From positions 1-64,000 of the forward strand of contig NZ_BONX01000009.1 in NCBI RefSeq assembly GCF_016862935.1: a stretch of DNA of 64,000 nucleotides, given 5' to 3'. The stretch comes from Plantactinospora mayteni. GTDB taxonomy: Bacteria > Actinomycetota > Actinomycetes > Mycobacteriales > Micromonosporaceae. This document shows positions 10,192 through 16,164 of this stretch, piece after piece (the first letter of the stretch is position 1; each line of letters starts with the position of its first letter). The notes beneath the pieces are model-generated. The model had not been told where the DNA came from. It worked only from the letters and a program-made list of their open reading frames with translations, and did no database searches. A program made the position numbers and the translations under genes.

Positions 10192-10207
10192 CCGGGGCGG
10201 CGGCTCC

Positions 10208-11761
10208 TCAGGCGTCGACCACCTCGGTGCAGGCGTCGACCAGGTCGTCGTCGACCACCTCGGCCCGGTCCAGCGAGCCGAGGACCCGGTAGTCGTACCA
10301 GTCGACTCCGATGGCGTCGGCGGTCGCGTAGCAGCCGATCACCCGCCCGGTGAAGCCGCCGGCGACCTCGGTGGAGAGGTATCGCCCGTCGAGTTCGGCG
10401 AGGACCACGAACTCGCCGTCCGGGGCCTCGTAGCCGAGCCGCACCACGTCCGGCTCCTGCCGGGGATGGTCCATCCCGGGCCCGGAGGACCAGGTCTCGA
10501 CGCGCAGCACCACCGGGCCGGTGACCGGACGGCTGCCGATCCGCTGGCACAGCGGCCCGATCCGGGCCCGTACCCAGACCTCGCCGCCGCCCAGTTCGAC
10601 CGCGTAGTGGTGGGCCTCGTCGAGGCGTACCGCCAGGCCGCCCCGGCCGACGCCGGGGTCGACCAGGGCGCGTACCCGGACGTCGTGCTGTTCCTGGCGG
10701 CGGCCGACGAAGGTCACCGTCGGCTCGTCGAGCGAGCCGCCCCGGGCCCTCAGGGTCAGCCAGCCGGGGCGCTCGATCAGCGAGACGTCCTCCGGAGGCC
10801 GGGCCCGGACCGAGATCCACCGGGGGTGCAGCTCGGTGGTGTCGAAGTCGTCCCGCCCCTGTGCGGCACCCACCGGTGCCGGGGACGGGGCGGGGGTGCT
10901 CGGCACCGTGCCGACCGGCCCGACCACCGGCCAGCCGTCCGACCAGGTGACCGGGGCCAGGAAGGTCTCCCGGCCGAGTACGTGCCAGCCGGGCGTGCCG
11001 CCCCGGGCGCGTACCCCGAGGAAGACCAGCCACCACGAGCCGTCGGCGGCCCGGACCAGGTCGCCGTGCCCGGTGTTCTGGGTTGGGTGGTCGGTGCTGC
11101 GGTGGCTGAGGATCGGGTTGGCCGGGCAGGGCTCGAACGGGCCGTCCGGGGCGGGGGCGCGGGCCACCGAGATGCCGTGGCCGCGCTCGGTGCCGCCCTC
11201 GGCGATCAGCAGATACCAGGTGCCGTCGACCTGGTAGAGGTGCGGTGCCTCCGGGGCCTGCGCACCCGGGGTGCCGGACCAGATCCGCTTCGGCGCGCTC
11301 AGCGCGGTGCCCCGGACCGGGTCGATCCGCAGTTGGTCGATGCCGGCGACGGTGCACCAGCAGGTGCCGTCGTCGTCCCAGGCCAGGTCGGGGTCGATGC
11401 CGAGGACGTCGGGCAGGTGCACCGGCTCCGACCAGCGGCCGGCCGGATCCTCGGCGGTGACCAGCAGGGTGCCGCCGTGCGGGACGTTCGAGGTGATCAG
11501 CCAGAACCGGCCGTCGTGGTGCCGCAGGGTGGGCGCGTAGACCCCGCCGGAGGAGGGTGTGCCGGGCGGTAGGACGAGCTGGCTGGTCCGGTCGAGGACG
11601 TTGCCGAGCTGGGTCCAGTTCACCAGGTCCCGGCTGTGGAAGATCGGTACGCCCGGGAAGTATTCGAAGCTCGAACAGGCCAGGTAGTAGTCGTCGCCGA
11701 CCCGGCAGACGCTCGGGTCCGGATGGAAGCCGGCGATGACCGGGTCACCGGGGATCGCCAT
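10208..11761 (-). CDS. Glycoside hydrolase family 43 (beta-xylosidase/arabinofuranosidase-like)
   Basis: 517 aa. The five-bladed propeller domain covers about 1-310, with Asp15 in GFHPDPS (general base), Asp125 in IDPDLAWDDDG (pKa modulator) and Glu171 in APEAPHLY (general acid). A C-terminal beta-sandwich (about 325-515) is typical of GH43 xylosidases of 500-550 aa. No signal peptide, so it probably works inside the cell on imported oligosaccharides. ATG 11761 lacks its own Shine-Dalgarno sequence; it overlaps the stop of a 23-codon ORF as TGATG, implying translational coupling. Its divergent neighbour is a LacI repressor, the likely regulator. Confidence 0.88.
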   Translation of the reverse strand: MAIPGDPVIAGFHPDPSVCRVGDDYYLACSSFEYFPGVPIFHSRDLVNWTQLGNVLDRTSQLVLPPGTPSSGGVYAPTLRHHDGRFWLITSNVPHGGTLLVTAEDPAGRWSEPVHLPDVLGIDPDLAWDDDGTCWCTVAGIDQLRIDPVRGTALSAPKRIWSGTPGAQAPEAPHLYQVDGTWYLLIAEGGTERGHGISVARAPAPDGPFEPCPANPILSHRSTDHPTQNTGHGDLVRAADGSWWLVFLGVRARGGTPGWHVLGRETFLAPVTWSDGWPVVGPVGTVPSTPAPSPAPVGAAQGRDDFDTTELHPRWISVRARPPEDVSLIERPGWLTLRARGGSLDEPTVTFVGRRQEQHDVRVRALVDPGVGRGGLAVRLDEAHHYAVELGGGEVWVRARIGPLCQRIGSRPVTGPVVLRVETWSSGPGMDHPRQEPDVVRLGYEAPDGEFVVLAELDGRYLSTEVAGGFTGRVIGCYATADAIGVDWYDYRVLGSLDRAEVVDDDLVDACTEVVDA

Positions 11762-11832
11762 CAGGAGTCGATCACGGCCGGGTCGTCGGTCGCCCGGGCC
11801 GGAGGGATCGTGGTCACGGTGGAACAGGGCAT
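11761..11832 (-). CDS. 23-codon leader ORF coupled to the GH43 gene
   Basis: An ATG at 11832 is preceded by a near-ideal Shine-Dalgarno sequence GGAGGGG at 7 nt spacing (11840-11846). The frame runs 23 codons (MPCSTVTTIPP...) and stops in TGATG, whose ATG begins the GH43 protein. The GH43 start has no ribosome-binding site of its own, so this ORF probably loads ribosomes for it. It could act as a leader/attenuator, or it could be the true N-terminus separated by a frameshift; the peptide has no recognisable family. Confidence 0.55.
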   Translation of the reverse strand: MPCSTVTTIPPARATDDPAVIDS

Positions 11833-11856
11833 GGACGATCCCCTCCGGGGTAAACT

Positions 11857-11888
11857 TTCCGGAATTGTTCCGTAACTCGTTCGGAACG
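11857..11888 (-). promoter_or_regulatory. Clustered dyads in the GH43 promoter region
   Basis: TTCCGGAA (11857-11864, perfect), CGGAA-TTG-TTCCG (11860-11872) and CGTTC-G-GAACG (11878-11888) pack three palindromes into 32 bp immediately upstream of the leader ORF ribosome-binding site. They are good candidates for binding by the divergent LacI-family repressor. Confidence 0.5.
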
Positions 11889-11970
11889 TTATGGCCCACC
11901 GTGCGGTCAGTCAACCCCGGAACCCGGGGCAAAATACTGGGAGGGCGCGCGACCGACGCCGGTGCACCCT

Positions 11971-11993
11971 CGAAAGTGTTTCGGTCGTAGGCT
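11971..11993 (+). promoter_or_regulatory. Operator and -10 box of the lacI-family gene
   Basis: CGAAA-GTG-TTTCG (11971-11983) is a perfect 5-bp dyad similar to the CGAA-N-TTCG core used by streptomycete xylose-type LacI repressors such as BxlR. TAGGCT (11988-11993) next to it is a -10-like box. The operator would lie in the promoter spacer, which suggests autorepression. Confidence 0.55.
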
Positions 11994-12018
11994 GGAGCCT
12001 CAACGAAGGAGCTGCCTC

Positions 12019-13041
12019 GTGACGGTCGACGAAGGACGCAGGATCACGATCACCGCCATCGCCCAGGAGGCGGGCGTGTCGGTGCCGACGGTCTCCCGGG
12101 TACTCAACGGCCGCAACGACGTGGCGCCGCAGACCCGGGAACGGGTGGAGGAACTCCTCCGCCGGCACGGCTACCGCCGACGGGCGACCCGACCGCGGGC
12201 CGGGGCGAGCCTGATCGACCTCATCTTCAACGACCTGGACAGCCCCTGGGCGGTCGAGATCATCCGAGGGGTGGAGGACGTCGCGCACGCCTCCGGCGTC
12301 GGCACGGTGGTCTCGGCGATCCACCGCCGATCGACCTCGACCCGGCAGTGGTTGCAGAACCTGCGCACCCGGGCCACCGACGGGGTGATCCTGGTCGCCA
12401 GCGACCTCGCCCCGCCCGTGCATGCCGAACTGCGCCGGCTGAACGTCCCGATGGTGCTGGTCGACCCCGCCGGAGTGCCGAACCTCGACATCCCCACCAT
12501 CGGCGCGACGAACTGGGCCGGCGGGCTGCGCGCCACCGAGCACCTGCTCTCGCTCGGGCATCGCCGGATCGGCTTCATCGCCGGCCCGCCGCGCCTGCTC
12601 TGTAGCCGGGCCCGGCTCGACGGCTACCGGGCCGCCCTGGACGCCGCCGGCATCCCGATGCGCGACGAGCTGATCGTGCCCGGCGACTTCTACCACGAGT
12701 CCGGCTACTCCGGCGGTGCCGCGCTGCTCGACCTCGAGGAGCCGCCGACGGCGATCTTCGCCTCCAGCGACCAGATGGCGTTCGGGGCGTACGAGGCGGT
12801 CCGGCGGCGCGGGCTGCGGGTACCCGACGACGTGAGCGTGGTCGGCTTCGACGACCTGCCGGAGGCGCGCTGGGCGTCGCCCCCGCTCACCACCGTGCGG
12901 CAGCCGCTGGCCGAGATGGGGCTGCTGGCTGCCCGGACGGTGCTCCGGCTGGCTGGCGGCGAGCCGCTCGACACGCCCCGGGTCGAGCTCTCCACCGACC
13001 TGGTGGTCCGGGACAGTTCGGCCCCGTACGCCCGGAACTGA
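12019..13041 (+). CDS. LacI/GalR-family transcriptional repressor
   Basis: 340 aa from GTG 12019 with GAAGGAG 7-8 nt upstream. N-terminal LacI helix-turn-helix ITAIAQEAGVSVPTVSRVLN (about 10-30) with hinge helix, then a periplasmic-binding-protein-like effector domain (about 60-330), including DGVILVASDL, GATNWAGGLRATEHLLSLGH and FASSDQMAFGAYEA. It is divergent from the GH43 gene, so it most likely senses a xylo- or arabino-oligosaccharide product and represses both genes through the dyads between them. Confidence 0.92.
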   Translation: MTVDEGRRITITAIAQEAGVSVPTVSRVLNGRNDVAPQTRERVEELLRRHGYRRRATRPRAGASLIDLIFNDLDSPWAVEIIRGVEDVAHASGVGTVVSAIHRRSTSTRQWLQNLRTRATDGVILVASDLAPPVHAELRRLNVPMVLVDPAGVPNLDIPTIGATNWAGGLRATEHLLSLGHRRIGFIAGPPRLLCSRARLDGYRAALDAAGIPMRDELIVPGDFYHESGYSGGAALLDLEEPPTAIFASSDQMAFGAYEAVRRRGLRVPDDVSVVGFDDLPEARWASPPLTTVRQPLAEMGLLAARTVLRLAGGEPLDTPRVELSTDLVVRDSSAPYARN

Positions 13042-13132
13042 CCCCACCCCACCGACGCGGTTCCGGCGCCCGTCGAGCGAGTTCCCGGGAGCTTTCCGGT
13101 AGAAGTCGGAGCGACCCGCTGAGGTCTTCCGA

Positions 13133-13272
13133 GCCGGCGTTGTCACCCGCCCTGGCCAGCCGTCCTACCGCCGGTCGTCACCCGCCCCTGGCCGGCCGTT
13201 CTGGCCAAGCGTTGTCGCCTGCCCTGGTCGGGTGTTCTGGCTGGCTGGCCGTACATGGCCGGCGTTGTCGCC
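13133..13272 (+). repeat. Degenerate 37-50 bp tandem repeats, non-coding gap
   Basis: About 3.5 diverged copies of a unit beginning GCCGGCGTTGTCACCCGCCC and running through a CTGGCC...CCGTTCTGGCC segment fill this stretch. The whole gap 13042-13502 has no gene that I can support. It separates the lacI gene from the repeat-protein/JmjC cassette. Confidence 0.6.
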
Positions 13273-13502
13273 CGTAACACCGTCGCCCTGTCCACCGGTG
13301 GGCCGTGGTGGGCGGGTACGCACTTTGCCCCGAACCGCGCCGTTCTGCCGTACCGGCTGACCGGCAACGGTCCGCTGGGTCGCGGAGTCACCCCCGCACG
13401 GGAGCGGACCGGTTTGCCGGGTTAGAGGTGATCGGGGGCGGGGTACCACCCGCGTAGCGACGCCCGGCCGCGCGGCGGGGCGCTGACCCGAGGGAGCACC
13501 CG

Positions 13503-13808
13503 ATGAGACTCGACGACGACGACATCCGGACCACGGGCGGCGGCGGTGGGGAGGGGCCGGCCGACGGCGGGGCCAACCCGCTGGGCCGGGACGGTGGCGC
13601 CGACGGTGCCGCCGAGGGCCCGGTCGACGCCGGAGCCACCCCGGGACAGCACGACGGCGGGGCGGACGGCAGCGCCGAGGGTCCGGCCGACGGCGGCGCG
13701 ACTCCGGGGCAGCACGACGGTGGGGCGGACGGCAGCGCCGAAGGGCCGGCCGACTCGGGCGCGGCACCCGGGCAGCAGGACGGCGGCGCCGACAACGCCG
13801 CCCGCTAG
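13503..13808 (+). CDS. Acidic 21-residue-repeat protein next to a JmjC oxygenase
   Basis: 101 aa. ATG 13503 follows AGGGAG at 6 nt spacing. A short leader (MRLDDDDIRTT) precedes a Gly-rich degenerate unit (12-30), three 21-residue repeats (31-51, 52-72, 73-93) and a partial one (94-101). The unit is GGADG(S/A)AEGP(A/V)D(A/G/S)GA(T/A)PGQ(H/Q)D. No hydrophobic core, no transmembrane segment, no Cys: intrinsically disordered and strongly acidic. It lies 15 bp before the JmjC gene on the same strand. Each repeat offers Asp, His/Gln and Pro residues, so it may be a modification substrate or a RiPP-like precursor; this is inference. Repeats at DNA level leave some doubt about expression. Confidence 0.6.
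   Translation: MRLDDDDIRTTGGGGGEGPADGGANPLGRDGGADGAAEGPVDAGATPGQHDGGADGSAEGPADGGATPGQHDGGADGSAEGPADSGAAPGQQDGGADNAAR
13593..13781 (+). repeat. Three 63-bp in-frame tandem repeats
   Basis: Units 13593-13655, 13656-13718 and 13719-13781 each encode one 21-residue repeat. Most differences between units fall in third codon positions or swap Ala/Gly/Ser, as expected if the peptide is under selection. Confidence 0.8.
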
Positions 13809-13823
13809 CGCCGGCCACCGGCG

Positions 13824-15239
13824 ATGACGGAGTACGACGGGTCGACCGGCACGGTCGCACAGGAGTACCGGCCGGACGCCTCCCGAGCGGATCTGCCGCC
13901 GACCGGGGTACCCGAAACAGTGGTACCGGCGGATCCGGCGAGCGGGGCGGGCGGCGACGGTAGCCTGGTCCGGCCCACCGGCACAGCGGTGCGGACCGGC
14001 CCGGTCAGCCGGCCGGCCCTGGCCCGCTGCGTGGCGGTCGAACCGGCGACGTTCGCCGCCGCGTACTGGGGGCGGGCCGCACTGCTGTCCCGGGCCGCCG
14101 AACTCGGCAACCCGGACGGGTTCCGGGACCTGCTCAGCCCGGCCGACGCCGACGAACTGCTCAGCCGGCGTGGCCTGCGTACCCCGTTCCTGCGGGCGGC
14201 CAGGAACGGGCAGCTGCTGCCGAGCGGGCAGTACGCCGGCGGCGGTGGGGCCGGGGCCGAGATCACCGACCAGGTACTCGACGAGCGGGTCCTCGCCCTG
14301 TACGCCGACGGCGCCACCCTGGTGCTCCAGGGACTGCACCGGACCTGGCCGCCACTGATCGACTTCACCCGCGAGCTGAGCCAGCAGCTCGGCCAGCCGC
14401 TCCAGGTGAACGCCTATCTGACGCCACCGGGAAACCAGGGCTTCGGCACCCACTACGACACGCACGACGTCTTCGTACTCCAGGTCGACGGGCACAAGCA
14501 CTGGCAGGTCCACGAGCCGGTGCTGCCCGACCCGCTGGAGCGGCAGCCGTGGGGCGGCCGGGCCGACGAGGTCGCGGCGGTCGCCGACGGCCCGCCCGCA
14601 CTGGACGTGGTACTCGGTCCCGGAGACGCGCTCTACCTGCCCCGGGGCTGGCTGCACAGCGCCCGGGCACAGGACGAGAGCAGCCTGCACCTGACCGTCG
14701 GCGTCCGGGCCCTCACCCGGTACGCCATGGTCGAGGCGCTGCTGGAACTGGCCGCCGAGGACCCGCGACTGCGCGCCACGCTGCCGTTCCGGATGGACGT
14801 GGCCGAGGTCGACCAGGTCGGGCCGGAGCTGACCGAGACCGTCGAGGCGCTGCGGGACTGGCTGCTGCGGGCCGATCCGGGCGCGGTCGCCGCCCGGCTG
14901 CGGGCCCGGGCCTGGCCGGCGGCCCGACCGGCGCCGATCCGGCCGCTTGCCCAGGCGGCGGCGATCGCCGGGGTGGACGCCGACACCCGGCTGGCTCCCC
15001 GGGACGGCCTGCGCTGGCAGTTGACGGCCCAGCCGGCCGGCGGCGACGGCCCGGGGCAGGCGGTGCTGTCGCTCTTCGACCGCACGGTCACCTTCCCGGC
15101 CCAGTGCGCGCCGGCGGTCCGGGCGTTCCTCTCCGGCGGGGTGCACCGGGTCGGCGACCTACCGGGGCTGGACGACGACTCCGACCGGATCGTGCTGGCC
15201 CGCCGCCTGCTCCGCGAGGCGGTCGCGGTCCCGGCCTGA
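13824..15239 (+). CDS. JmjC / cupin-4 family Fe(II)-2-oxoglutarate oxygenase
   Basis: 471 aa. Residues 1-60 are low complexity; the cupin core follows with AYWGRAALLSRA (about 79-90), NAYLTPPGNQGFGTHYDTHDVF holding the HxD pair His210/Asp212, and DALYLPRGWLHSA with the distal His278: a complete metal triad. The C-terminal 300-471 region is helical/winged as in ribosomal-oxygenase-type (ROX/YcfD) cupin-4 proteins. Such enzymes hydroxylate Arg or His in ribosomal proteins; some bacterial relatives act on peptides. Here the enzyme sits directly behind the acidic repeat protein, so that protein is an attractive substrate. Ribosomal protein hydroxylation is the alternative. Confidence 0.85.
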   Translation: MTEYDGSTGTVAQEYRPDASRADLPPTGVPETVVPADPASGAGGDGSLVRPTGTAVRTGPVSRPALARCVAVEPATFAAAYWGRAALLSRAAELGNPDGFRDLLSPADADELLSRRGLRTPFLRAARNGQLLPSGQYAGGGGAGAEITDQVLDERVLALYADGATLVLQGLHRTWPPLIDFTRELSQQLGQPLQVNAYLTPPGNQGFGTHYDTHDVFVLQVDGHKHWQVHEPVLPDPLERQPWGGRADEVAAVADGPPALDVVLGPGDALYLPRGWLHSARAQDESSLHLTVGVRALTRYAMVEALLELAAEDPRLRATLPFRMDVAEVDQVGPELTETVEALRDWLLRADPGAVAARLRARAWPAARPAPIRPLAQAAAIAGVDADTRLAPRDGLRWQLTAQPAGGDGPGQAVLSLFDRTVTFPAQCAPAVRAFLSGGVHRVGDLPGLDDDSDRIVLARRLLREAVAVPA

Positions 15240-15295
15240 CGGTACGCAGTTCGGCGACCACTCCTCCTCGCTGGCGTCCGGCGGCAGGTCGAGGC

Positions 15296-15475
15296 TGGGC
15301 TGCCGCTCGACCTCGACTCCGCCTGACGGCGCTGCCGCTCGACCTCGACCCGCGCCCGACGGCTGCCGCACGACCGCGACGTCGCCTGATGGTGCTGCGG
15401 CTCGACCTCGACCCTGACTGACGGCCGCTGCCGCTCGACCTCGACCCGCCCCCGACGGCGCTGCCGATCGGCCCC
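15296..15475 (+). repeat. Degenerate ~34-bp tandem repeats downstream of the JmjC gene
   Basis: About five copies of CCTGACGGCGCTGCCGCTCG followed by ACCTCGACCC, with variants. CCTGACGG matches the sequence around the JmjC stop codon. The rest of 15240-15489 holds no supported gene. Confidence 0.65.
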
Positions 15476-15489
15476 GCATCACGGGCGGG

Positions 15490-16164
15490 TCAGCGGAGCA
15501 GGCCGAACAGGGCCCCGGTGGTGACCAGCCCGGCGACCACGACCACCAGCGCGGAGCGTACGTCCAGGCCGGCGTGCCGCCGGTCGGCGAGTACCCGGGC
15601 CGGTGCCAGCCCGACCACCGGGCCGAGCAGCGTCACCAGCAGCCCGAGCACCGGCATCGCCACCGCCAGGTCGCCGCCGTACCGGTCGCCGGCGGCCCGG
15701 GCGGCCAGCCCGAGGGCGTACGCGGCGGCGGCGCCGAGCACCCCGAAGAGCGCCAGCAGCGGGCGGGTGGCCGGCGGCAGCTCACCCGGTTTCCGGGCCC
15801 GGTCCAGCAGTTCCCGCACCCCGTCGAGCAGCGCCTCGACGTCGGCCGGTGCGCCCACACCGTTGCGTGGCACCGGTGGCTCGCCGACCCGCCGGTCCGC
15901 CGCGCCGAACTGGCCGCGCAGGATGCTCCACAGGTGGATCGACTCCGCCTCGGTACGGTCGACCTCCTGCTGAGCCGCCGACACCTCCGCCTCGGCCCGG
16001 CGTACCGCCTGCTCCGCGTCGCGTACCGCGCGCTCGGCGGCGGCGCACTGGCGCTGGTACCAGCCGTTCGCCTCGGTCCGCTCCGCCTCGGCCCGGCCGG
16101 TCAGCTCGGCGAGCCGCCGGAGCGCCCGGGCGTAGCTGAGGTCCCGTTCCAGGTCGCCGCTCAT
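15490..16164 (-). CDS. Coiled-coil membrane protein, last gene of the FtsK-like operon
   Basis: 224 aa from ATG 16164, overlapping the ATPase stop as ATGA. Residues 1-85 form a long charged helix/coiled coil rich in Glu, Arg and Ala. A linker with the DVEALLDGVRELLDRARK helix follows, then three hydrophobic helices at about 137-158, 168-190 and 205-224. No family recognised. Position and topology suggest the membrane anchor or channel partner of the FtsK/EccC-like ATPase. The extremely tight overlap implies equimolar production with it. Confidence 0.8.
   Translation of the reverse strand: MSGDLERDLSYARALRRLAELTGRAEAERTEANGWYQRQCAAAERAVRDAEQAVRRAEAEVSAAQQEVDRTEAESIHLWSILRGQFGAADRRVGEPPVPRNGVGAPADVEALLDGVRELLDRARKPGELPPATRPLLALFGVLGAAAAYALGLAARAAGDRYGGDLAVAMPVLGLLVTLLGPVVGLAPARVLADRRHAGLDVRSALVVVVAGLVTTGALFGLLR

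Noticed and set aside
13133-13272. Possible CRISPR array
   Set aside because: Units are degenerate tandem repeats without distinct unique spacers and there are no cas genes.
13503-13808. Acidic repeat protein considered as chance ORF in a tandem repeat
   Set aside because: Not rejected as a gene: good ribosome-binding site, conserved peptide between units and position before the JmjC gene favour it. Confidence was lowered instead.
13422-15146. 574-codon minus-strand frame opposite the JmjC gene
   Set aside because: Antisense shadow; the plus-strand frame has the complete JmjC metal triad and typical codon use.
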